64,000 nucleotides of DNA from Lineus longissimus (taxonomy: Eukaryota; Nemertea; Pilidiophora; Heteronemertea; Lineidae): the NCBI RefSeq assembly GCF_910592395.1, contig NC_088324.1, forward strand, positions 15,712,953 to 15,776,952. The letters are read 5' to 3'. A program made the position numbers and the translations under genes. Positions 26,527-37,000 of this stretch are shown here, in pieces. The notes under the pieces are model-generated. The model saw only the letters and a program-made list of their open reading frames with translations, did no database searches and was not told the DNA's origin. Within the stretch, counting starts at the first letter, position 1. Each line of letters opens with the position of its first letter.

Positions 26527-26638
26527 TGGGTGATTAAAAACTAGCAAATGCTTTTACTTAAATTTTGTACAGAAACGCCTAGTGTAAATGTACGTGGAGT
26601 TTTAGAAAAAGCATTTGCTAGTCTTATTCAAATTCCCA
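26527..26638. mobile_element. MITE-like foldback element, copy 2
   Basis: It starts TGGGTGATTAAAAACTAGCA and shares the interior GCTTTTACTT, TTTTGTACAGAAACGCCTAG and TGTAAATGTACGTGG with the copy at 2974-3093. The right arm is AAAAGCATTTGCTAGTCTTA and ends in CCCA. It is slightly shorter and more diverged, so it is an older or separately inserted member of the same family. The open frame starting at 26548 is only this element read through. Confidence 0.8.
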
Positions 26639-29430
26639 GTCATGCCATATTGATCATGAGGACAATGTCACAATCAAAGGGTCTGGGTAAAGACCAATTT
26701 AATAATCTCTACCAGAACAGAGCCTCTTCTTCTTCTAAAGACCCAGTGATTTCTTCCCCACGATCCCTCAGACTAAACATCCATCTTTTCTCTTCAATTA
26801 AAGTCAAGTATCCAAAGGTAACATTCAAGTACCATTATCGGCATGCCAAGCGCGCTATCAATGATGGCACACCTCACCCCAGGTACTTCATTTGCCCACA
26901 CCTCTTGCATGATTGATAACACATCACAGCACATGGCGCGAGGTCGTCAAGGTTTGATCAAAAATCAATACATCATTACCCGTGGCCAGGAAACAGCATC
27001 ACAGCTACCGCGGTAACCAATAGTTACCATTCTAGCAGACAGGAAATTCGGTAAAATAACTCTAGCTATAATTAGCAGACGATCAATTATTGATACACTC
27101 TATCATATTGATGTAGGGACATATGGGACGGACTTTCTATGAGAATAATTAAGTAAAGCAGCATGGGACCCCCTTTAGATGTTAAAGGGGATGTGTCCCC
27201 ATGCTTTATTTTGCTTTGGGTTACGTTTTCCACTGCAGACGAGATACTTCTCTCGCATGCGATAATTATTCCAAGTCCCCGCGACAAAAATATCTCGTCG
27301 CGTTTCATGTTTGTAGTTTCCGGTAATCAACTGAAAGACCATTTTTGAGTCAATAAACTGTCCGTCAAACTTGGAATCGGCTAATGTTTGATGTGCGTCA
27401 ACTATGTGATTCTTTTCACACACACGAACCCGATAACATGCTAAATTTAGCCGTCCGCGGAGATGTAGGTGAAAACCCGAGGTTCATGGTAAACACAAAC
27501 AGACATCTTGTTTGTCAACTTGGTATTTGAACTGAAAGATTAAGACAAACCCACGAGATAGTAACTTCACGTTCAGGCCAAGAAGTAACACAAGCATTCT
27601 AGATCATATTTTCTTCAGATGTTTTTACCGTTTCCCTATATACCAACGCACCAGAGTCTTTCAAAGACTCTGAACGCACTGATAGTAGATGCAGGAAAAC
27701 AGACTGGGCAGTTTTCTCTGAGATTTGCGTCATGTATGTGCATACCCCTTTCTATGAGAGTGCCCCACACCCCCCGGAGTCGCCTTTGGTATGTAGTTGT
27801 AACACCCCTCTCCGCCGCACAACTAGGCCCTACAGATGCAAATGACCCACGGTGGAAGCGGGGTACCGTCGTCGCATCAAAAGACGCCAACCGCGCCAGT
27901 GGATCACGTCCGATTACCGAATACCAGCTAGGGCCGAGCGAAGCTTTGCCGTCGTGGCGATTGCAGCGGGAAAACGGTCTAGTGGAAAGAGAACTTTGAT
28001 GAAGAAGACCGAGACTAGGATATGGAAGGGACTGATAACCAAACATTGCAAATCCGGCCTAAAACAAATCAGTATTATCAAAAAACCAGGAAGAATCACA
28101 CAACAAACACTTTCGGGAAAAGAAATTCGACCAATCAGGGCAAGATGCGGGATTTGCTGAGGACTATCCTAAATGGTGTTTACAAACACAATAATGTAAG
28201 ATTAGTCTTTATCTTAGGACAACATTAAAACATAGAATCAATCTTCAGAGATAAGGTCCTTTTTACGAAATTTCGGTGTGCCAATGAAAGATGAATATAA
28301 GTATGCCTGACATAACCAGTGATTTTCAATATACTCGGCCTCTCGATCTTTTTGTATACGAGGTAGGAGTATCAAAAACCTGATCTCAGGATGAACAACT
28401 ACAGTAGACGACGAATCAACACATCACTATACATCACCAGACCGAATACTTTTTAACAACCAGGCGGACGACACCCCGCGCTGACACACTGGCTTCGATG
28501 GTGAAATGCAAACGATTTCCAGAATTGATCGTGTCCAGCACAATGGACAAATGACACAGACGATAGATTCGTGTTTAAAAACTCACCTCTATCGAAGGCA
28601 ATCCAAAAGACAGGTCCGCAAGAGCGATACTAGCCGTTAGTTTTCTACTCGACGGACATTCAACCCCTTACTTGTTCTTAATGGTCGATCATTTTAATAG
28701 CAAATCGTACTCTGTGTTACAAACCGAAGAGAGGGCCTAAGTACATGTACTCTTATGTACTTGTCTAAACCGATTCGAATGCCAATACCATATGCCTAGT
28801 ATGTACTTTGATATCGGGACATTCGGACTTTAAAGGCCTGATTTTCAAAAGACCTACGACTCTTATGCAATTGCTCATAACATTTCTCACAAAATACTTG
28901 CACGCATAGATTTTGAAATACAATGGATTATTCTTCTCATAGCTACTTCTGATAAACCAGTAACCGTTTTTCTTGTGATGAATCTATCAGGAATGATATT
29001 CTTCCTTCAGGCTGAGACAGGCGACGAGACAGTCACAATCAGCCGACTGACTGGTTGATTGCGACACCAAGTGAGGAGGACGCACTGACTGATTGTCAGT
29101 TATTTGATGCTCTCACTGTCTATGTCAGATTGTGACTGTGATGCACAGTCAGGTCGGGAGTTTGATAAACTGTAAGATCGTTACTGTGACCAAGCAGCGC
29201 AATGTTCCTTGTCTGTGAGGTTATTGAATGTCTCATCTGTCTTCCCTTATTGGCTGGATGATTGAGTTATATTTGGTTGTGACTGTCTCAACTCTCAAAC
29301 CGTGTCGGTATAACAGTGGTGGAGACCTGCTGTGCCCGACTACGAACTGATTATGGCCGTTTCATCTCTCTCACCGTGTTGGTAATATGATGGGACGGCC
29401 CGATTAGGCCACATTCTTCTCAGAGTGTGG
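26639..29430. other. Intergenic, no supported gene
   Basis: Two overlapping, opposite open frames of about 130 codons (27619-27999 + and 27636-28046 -) have no recognisable domain and cancel each other as evidence. I cannot identify a mobile-element protein here. A partial hairpin with CCCC arms is present around 27155-27215. Confidence 0.35.
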
Positions 29431-29826
29431 ACGTCCATGGTAGGCGGGAGGGGACATAAATCAGAATATATCGGCCGATTAACTGATCACATGGCTGCGC
29501 ATGCATGACACCCAGCATGCCCACTGACACTGACTGGTTAAAGAAATGCGCCGCTAAAGTGTCGAAATTTGCATAAGTCCCCCGCAAATCGTGCAGAAGA
29601 CTCCCGCGAAAATACCTCTGCCGCAAAATTCAAACCGTCCTTGGCTCCTGATTGGTTTAAATTGGGTCACGCGGCGAGATTTTTACGGCGCATTCTTTTG
29701 CGGCGTGTTTTTAGCGGGGCATTGTTGCGGCGCATCATTCGCGGAGGCCTTTGCGGCGCAAGTACATGAAGTAATTAATCGGCCGATATATTCTGATTTA
29801 TGTCCCCTCCCGCCTACCATAGACGT
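29431..29826. mobile_element. 396-bp foldback element with about 52-bp terminal inverted repeats
   Basis: The left arm begins ACGTCCATGGTAGGCGGGAG and runs through GGGGACATAAATCAGAATAT and ATCGGCCGATTAA. The right arm is the near-perfect inverted complement ending in CCTACCATAGACGT. The interior is rich in short GCGGCG/GCGCC words with AT spacers and has no meaningful protein frame. It looks like a non-autonomous inverted-repeat transposon. Confidence 0.8.
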
Positions 29827-30264
29827 CACGATTGAGCAGTGAGGCACGATTCAGTCTGCTCGTGACCGTCTCATCTTTCCACCGTGTCGACAGCACTGCG
29901 AACCTGCCAGACCACTCTCTCAACGCATTGGCAAGATCTCTCAGGTCCGATTCAGTCTGCTTGTGCCTGTCTTAACATGTATACAAGCAAGGCAGCCAGA
30001 CCCACCAGGCCATCATTTCTACTGGCCTCCAGATGCCAGAGACAAGTCACAACCAAGACTGCACTTGGATGTTTCTCCATATTTTCTTGGTCTCCAGGGG
30101 AGTTCATGATCATGATGTGCTTCTTTGGCCTTCAGACGCCAGCAGACATGTCACAATCAAGCCATTCCATGATCTCCAGCTGAAGGTCAGAACTGGTCAC
30201 CATGATAGGACCCATGATTGAACAAGTATCCAACATATCTTTAGTCGTTTTTTGACAAACTATC
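29827..30264. other. Intergenic 3' of CCHCR1
   Basis: Short unique sequence beyond the CCHCR1 poly(A) signal. I see no gene or repeat in it. Confidence 0.4.
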
Positions 30265-30270
30265 TTTATT
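30265..30270 (-). promoter_or_regulatory. Candidate poly(A) signal (AATAAA) for CCHCR1
   Basis: TTTATT on the + strand reads AATAAA on the - strand, about 236 bases past the CCHCR1 stop codon. Position and sense fit; use is inferred. Confidence 0.5.
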
Positions 30271-30505
30271 TCACGGACGATATAGAATTACACATGTCAT
30301 TACTTAGTGCCAACATTTATAATTCCTCAAGGTTCCAACTGTCCAGCAGTTTTTTACTTTCAACCAGCAGAAGTTTGCATTGACATGTGACATTTCAATG
30401 CGGTCTTACCTCAGCATTCTGGTTGTGACTTTGTCCTCATCAGATCCGATTTTGTACTGACAATCTCAATGTTTCTGAAAGCCTCATCTTTTAAAAGTAT
30501 CTCTA

Positions 30506-33500
30506 TCACTGATCATCGTCCTCAAACATTTCTGATGTCAGCGATTTGATGTCATCCATGACAGCTTTTAGCGATTCTTTCGCCTGCCCCTTGGCAGGAT
30601 CCTGTGAACCAGCTGCCTCCTGGTCACCTGCTCTCACTCCTGGCTCCTGATGGTCGCTTGGTTCACATGACTCGAGATCTTGGACTGGAGAAGAATGGAC
30701 TTTCTTCAAGAGTCCTTCCTGTCTGAGAGTCGCCTGAAGAAGAGACATAATTAGACAAGATTTTAAATGTGTACAATCGAAATTGAACAAGTTAAAGAGA
30801 GAGAACTATAATGTTGGCATGGTTGGGGGACAGAGGTAGACATGGTGTCTGCACCCTAATCCTCCCATCCATCTATTGGAATGAGAAGACTATGCTCTCA
30901 TCAGATGGTAAGAAGAGGTTAGTGAGGACATGTCAGTGGTTGCGATGAGACAGGAGTCCTCTGAATGTGACAAGAGACAAGAAACTGTCATGACTATGAC
31001 AGATTGCTGTCCCTCATAGGAGTAAGCCACCACCAAGACTTCTCAGCAGACCAAGAGAGACCTGGCGGCGTTCCATGGCAAAGGAATTTCAAGAGAAGGG
31101 CCCAACGTGGGAGGCAGCCAGACAGCAAGCAGCCAACAGACTTGAGTGGAGGACCCTGGGGAACGCCCCATGTGCCACCGAGGGCACGAAGGGTCCTAAG
31201 TAAGTAATTAAGACTTCTCAGCTGGCATTATGGCAGTTAATAACATTCCAACTGATTGTGTCATCAAGAGTGTATTTCTGCAGAGAAGTGCTTCCCTACC
31301 ATCATGAGGTTTCTCTCCTGCTCCAAGCTCCTCACTTGTTGTTTTAGTTTATCCATCTTCAGCGAATATTCCTTTTCCAATGTCAGACAATAATCAGCCG
31401 ATCTGTCTTTCTCTCGCGCTGCCTGACGCTCAAACTGCCGCAATGTCACAACTAGGGAAAGAAAGGGACAAGTTGTGACCTCATATTGAAACCTTTCACA
31501 TCCAGTGGCCTTCGTCATCGAGGTCCCTGGTATAGGACACATTTCTGACTTCAGGCTCTGGATTAATTAATTGCAACATTCAGAATCAAATAGTTTTCCA
31601 GCTGATTCAAGCATTGTGTTGTTAGCTCACACAATATCTTCAATGCAGGCAGTGTAGCTACAATACCTCTCTGTACTTACCAGCCTTAGTATGTTCCTTC
31701 CTGGCTTCATTCAGTTTCTTCTCCAGAGACGCCAGCTGTTCTGTAAACTCAACCTGGGTCACCTTCGCTTGTTCTTCTATGGCAGACTGAAGGTGGCGCT
31801 CCTTGATCTCTCTCGTCAGGCTCTCCACAGTTACTCTAGAGTCGTCCAGCTCTGAGAAGCAGTTTTCAAGTTGATGATCCAGATTGTGACATCTCTGGGG
31901 TGGAAAAAGACATCATGAACAATATTATCAAATTGGTTTAGTGACAATCTAGGACTGTGCAAGAGGTAGCTGTTTCAATGTGGCAGGTCAAAAACGTCTC
32001 CACAAAGAGACTGCAAGTTTCTTCTGAATCAACACCACAATACACAAGCCCACACGGGGCTCAGAAAAAAGAAACAACCTTGAAGTGCAACTCACATCTG
32101 TTTTGTCTCTGACAGCTTGCTCTAACCTCAACACCTGATTCCGCAGGTCAACAACTTCGTTTTCATCTGAAACAAAAGAATTCAACAGATGAAAAAGACC
32201 AGCAAGATATCACCTCACGGAACAGGGGTCAAGAGTGAATCCTTTCTTACATGCTCAAACACAACTTGAGTCACTCCCATCAGCAACAGGGTTAGTAAGA
32301 GTCTACCTACCCTCTCACTCTCCCAAAAAGGGGTTTCGAACACATTTCATCACTGAACCTACATTTTCTCCTTGCCTCTTCCACCTTCCCCTTCAGCAGA
32401 CCAGCATCCTGTTTCATCTGATCAACCAAGTGATCCCTCTCGAGCGTCACACGATCAAGCTCAACAATCAGCTCAGAGTAGCTCATACTGGAACAAAGAT
32501 GTCAACTTTGAAATACTGTATCATTTACATTTACAAACATGACGGCCTTTCTGACTATCGCTGTCGTAATGGTCTAATTATTCTTGTCCCCCAGATCCAA
32601 CCATGCAACCCTCAAAAGAAAGCAGTCACAACATGTGGCCAGGATGTTCATTCACCTGTCCTTCTCCGGCTCCTCCATCCTGCTCTCAACCACCACCTGT
32701 CCAGCCATCTTACTCCCTTCTGTTATCTGTAACTTGACGAGGGCCTCCTTCCTGGCAAACTGCCCCTGTAGCATGGTGACTCTCTTGCTGGCGAAGCTGA
32801 TTCTCTGCATGTACGTCTTCAGCTTGCTGGTCACATCTTGGAATGTTGCTTCAGTGCTGCAGGCTTTTTCAAACATGCTGCATGGAAGAAAGTCAAGACA
32901 TACAAATAGGCATAACTTTCCCCCTGAAAACTGGAAAGGCGAGGGAAGTTTTTGATACCATACTCAGTCATTTGACGAAGATATCTCAAACCTACTCACT
33001 CTGACAGGAAGCACTCTGGGTGTCAAGGAGACACAGCACATCAATACATTGAGCCCAAATAGTTGCCAAACCACGGTTTGTACCAGCAGCGTGTCTCTTA
33101 CCTCTTCACAGCAGCCACAAGGTACTGCAGCTGGTTGACATCGACCTGGGCCTTGTCATCGAGGGCGAGCGCCAACTGCTGAACCTTGGTCAACTCCTGC
33201 TCCAGACTCTTCACACTGTTCCTCTCCATCGCTAACTCAGCATTCCTGTCGTTTACCATGTGTGTCAGAACCTGCACTTCATTTTTAGTTGAAATGATTT
33301 GATCTTTGTAGTTGTCAAACTGCAAATGAAAGTTGTTTGTCATTGCTACAATATTTTCAGTTTATTTCAGATGGCGACATAGTTGATTGAAGGGAGACAC
33401 ACAGATACTTCCCTAAAGACTCCACTTATCAAAGCCTACTAAGATGACTATTCCTTGAAATGCTCTTGATCAGGACTTGCTGTTGAAATCACATCTGATT

Positions 33501-35775
33501 GTGGTATACTGTAATACATTTACTTCAATTTCCAAACATGAGAGACTTTAAACTGACCTCGTTTTTGAAATTAGATGCATCCCTCTTGTTTGTAATGTCC
33601 ACCGATTTCAACTGGACCAGCAGCGCAAACACCTTCTCTCGCCACCTGGTGAGGAGGTTGACAGCCTGTTTACCTGGGTCCATCAGCTCTGATCGTGTCC
33701 GAGAGAGCTCCTTCTCCTGGAGGCTGAGGATCTCATTCATTGACTCAAGGCGCACGTTTAGCAGCTGATTATTCATCTCCAGACAACTCTGGGTTTGCTG
33801 TAATTCCTGAGAAACAAACACATACATTCAGAATTTGAAAGAGACTTGTTAAAGTCATTCTGTACTGAGGAAAACAATCGAGGCAATGATGTGATATTTT
33901 CCGAACTGATCTTCAACAACGGACAGCACGATCTAGTGGTGTGACCAATTGCTGGCGACTTTGCATGAATCTTTGAATGTGAGGTAAAGCTGTGATTCCA
34001 TCTAGCCAGGGCTAGCAGGATCCAATCCATGTGAGAAACATGGGTAAATTGCGAAGGACTCATCTGCCAAGGCCGAAGATGGAGTCATCAGGGCAGAACC
34101 CACCTGGCCACAAGTCTTAGAGGCACAAAACAAAGTCTTACAAGAGTAAAGGAAGAAAAAAACATCCCACAAACTCTCATGGTTTCCTCACCGAGTCTTT
34201 CTCACCTTAATATTAGTCTCGAGCCTTCCATTCTCCTTCTGTAGTGGTTCAGGACTCGAGTCCTCTACCTTCCCGAGGTACGTCTTCAACTGGGAAACCT
34301 TCGATTCAAGGATCTCAACTTCATTTGTCTTCTCCCTGAAGCGAAAAAGCAAAGTGATTTCCTTGTAACAAATCAACTTCCAATTTTGTCAATGACGAGG
34401 GAAATTCAGTACGCAAGCTAAGGTAAGCTAGATGAACTTGCTACCGACCTGAGACTCATCTCGAGGGATGTTATCTTCTGGTCGCTCTCCCTATGCATGC
34501 TCTCCATATACACCTCAAACTCCCTCGTCCGCTGGTGAAGCTTTTCCTCACATGAGCCAAATGCATCCTCAAAGTTGTTCAGCTTCGAGATGTAATCAGT
34601 GACCTCCTGGTCATGATCTCGTTGAAGTTGTTGCAACTGAAATACAACAATGAAATGCATTTGCTTTTCATGTATTTTATGATACTATTCAAGAGAGAGC
34701 CTGGGCCCACCGGAATGCCTGAAGTAGAATAATGAATATTGACCGATCGTCATTACCTCATTTTCATTCTTGTTTACGATATTCCTCACGTTTCCTTCCA
34801 GTTTATCTCGCTCCTTCTCCACGATAGACAACTGTGCCTCCAACTCAGCCACCTCACGGGTCCGAATGCCCTTGACCTCTTCGAGCTGCTGTTGTAGCCG
34901 TGCAATCTCTCCGGCCTGCCGAGTGATGATGTCATCATAATGATGTGGACGCTCCATCAATCTGCTCGGTTGCTGATGATGAACGTCCACTCTGGCATGG
35001 ATTTCCTTCTGAAATATAAATAGATTAGTATATTTTTAACCATGAGAGGTATCCCGATTTCATTGTTGATGTTTGCTTTAAGTTTCACTGAAGGTGCTGA
35101 AGGTTAAAGACATCTGCAATGACTCACCTCTCCACTTGATATGCAGGTCTCTGGTCGCATTTTCCGTTCATCCCTTAAAATGTTAAATATCAAAAATTAA
35201 TTTACTAGGGGCCTAAATAACTTTATGACAATCTAACATTTTGTTTCTTTCTCAGGCTTCAGGGAATGTGAATCATCGCCATGCAATGAGTGTTGCTTTC
35301 TCACATTACTGATTTTGAGCTTATAATCACTCTGATCTGATCGACACCGCCTAGTTTAGTTACCTCAGCCGTTGATTCTCAAATTTCAATGACACAAGTT
35401 CCTGAGTGGCTTTCGCGTATGCTTTCCATGGATCTTCTGGCTTACTGGTTTCAAAACTTGAAGGGGGTAACAATTCTGGCTTCCCTGCCATGCCTGCTGA
35501 AAATAATATAAGGGTTTTTAGGATGATTTTTTCAGATCTTAGCTACTGTTGTCTCTTTTGTGCGAGATTTGCTGCGCGATCAACGTCAAAGACCACCCTG
35601 CCCACGATGTACATATGCCCCAAGTCTTTATCAATACCTGATACAATATCATACAATATCATGGCATGTCTTGTGTGACTTCTGATATCTGTGACTTTTT
35701 GGATTGTTGGAAGAAACAAGAGTTTAATTCACCTTTTGGAGGAGAAATCGGAAAATTCTTTGAATTGGCCGCCAT
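30506..35775 (-). CDS. CCHCR1: Coiled-coil alpha-helical rod protein 1, fourteen coding exons
   Basis: Exons (-): 35775-35733, 35496-35364, 35173-35128, 35008-34757, 34636-34449, 34335-34206, 33806-33558, 33319-33102, 32877-32656, 32487-32363, 32166-32096, 31894-31681, 31451-31300, 30733-30506. All phases close to give 756 aa; the human protein is of similar length. Apart from a Pro-rich N terminus (residues 1 to about 40) and an acidic tail, the product is heptad coiled coil. Family signatures are RWREKVFALLVQLK (about 318-331), LEKKLNEARKEHTKAVV followed by LRQFERQAAREKDRS, and ATLRQEGLL followed by ESLKAVMDDIKSL near the C terminus, each closely matching vertebrate CCHCR1. In vertebrates it sits at centriolar satellites/centrioles and P-bodies. 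The start is chosen at 35775 because AAAAAATGGCGG is a good context and the 43-nt exon joins in phase to the exon at 35496; an in-frame Met at 35491 would be the alternative. Confidence 0.93.
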
Positions 35776-35963
35776 TTTTTAACGTCGCGGTTGATAAACT
35801 TCCTGAATCCATTCCACTCACGCCGCAGACCTCTCCATTTGGTGCCCCGAAGACAAGACGTCGGGGACTTAACAGGACACCCGAGAGTGATATCGCCTGC
35901 CGTTGCCACCGTACCTCAATATCTTATAAAGAACTGCATGGGGATAATGTAAGACAAATTCTC

Positions 35964-36200
35964 TCATGTTGGGGGTTCGTCTTCTAGATACATAGGTAGA
36001 GGGGCATCTTCCTTGGTCTCTTGTATAGCTTCGACCATGGACAATAGGGCAGGGACATCCAGAGCTAGAGGGTCTCCGGCCTTCACAGAAGAGCCAGATG
36101 AGCGAAAAATAAACCCCCATTTCTTCCACACACATAGGTACAGAGGGAGAGTCTTTCATTAATCTTTGGGTCACATCCAGTAAGTCATTTGGGGTGGCTG
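35964..36200 (-). pseudogene. Unidentified C-terminal exon-like stretch with a one-base frame break
   Basis: After an acceptor-like CCTCAG (ending at 36201) one frame reads ATPNDLLDVTQRLMKDSPSV and then PMCVEEMG. It meets a run of five G on the - strand (36118-36114). In the next frame the text continues GFIFRSSGSSVKAGDPLALD, then VPALLSMVEAIQETKEDA and ends PLPMYLEDEPPT-stop at 35964. Skipping a single G joins both halves into a plausible, acidic-tailed protein end of about 77 residues. It lies between the AFMID terminus and the CCHCR1 start on the same strand. I do not recognise it and found no upstream exon. It could be a decayed exon, a homopolymer sequencing error in a real one, or chance. 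Confidence 0.35.
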
Positions 36201-36312
36201 CTGAGGCCAAGACCAGGGGGAGAGGACATTCTCAAGTTTCACATCAGATGACAACAGACATGGAACTTAGATTAAACAAATCAAGACTAAGATGAACAAA
36301 CATCAATTGTGA

Positions 36313-36318
36313 TTTATT
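36313..36318 (-). promoter_or_regulatory. Candidate poly(A) signal (AATAAA) for AFMID
   Basis: TTTATT on the + strand gives AATAAA on the - strand about 690 bases beyond the AFMID stop. The distance is long but acceptable for a 3' UTR. Confidence 0.3.
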
Positions 36319-37000
36319 AATCAACCCGAAAGATTACAGTTTTGTAAAATTTGTGAGCAACGATTCGAACCAACCAGTCCCATGAAAGCCAAGCCACTTC
36401 ATCCACAATGATCCATTCAAAGAGACGTGTCTAATATGTCATTTCTCGCTAACAGCAGGTACTGCTGGTTTGTAAACTGGATATGACTGTAATATATAGT
36501 AGAACCACTCTGACTCCCTCGGCCCAGAGGGAGGACTTCACTGTTTATAACTGAGCGTAATAAAGAATTGTCATTAAAACTAATTGATATGTTGATATGT
36601 TGCATATGAAATGACGACTTTTCATCACAGTCATCAAGTTCACACTTGCAATCCCATGAAGGTTAAAACTGCCTGAAAAAACACATAACATATAACAGAA
36701 TTTAGAATCGTCATCGAAACTGTGGTAGTGACTTGTGATACTGCAAACACAGTCAGGAGTCAATATGGCCATATCTGCATTGGATAGAATCAATACAGGA
36801 AGGGTGCTGTGAACGCAAAGACTTGGATGGCTCCTGACTGGTTTGACTGTAATTCAACTGAAAACGTGGCATACAACTCCTCCTTTCTTCTCAAGTTGTT
36901 GTAGAGGCCGAATGCTGTCAAGCCCTAAGTTTGACTGGAAACCTTAGGAATGCTGCTGATGAGTACTGTACTATTTCATCTAATGGTCTTGTTTTATAAG
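36319..37000 (-). other. Probable AFMID 3' untranslated region
   Basis: AT-rich sequence between the AFMID stop and the candidate poly(A) signal. I found no exon or repeat here. Confidence 0.35.

Noticed and set aside
26548-26916. Open frame of 122 codons on + strand
   Set aside because: Its first third is the MITE copy at 26527-26638 and the rest has no protein features.
27619-28046. Opposed open frames of 126 and 136 codons
   Set aside because: Neither shows a domain or splice context; long frames on both strands here reflect composition.
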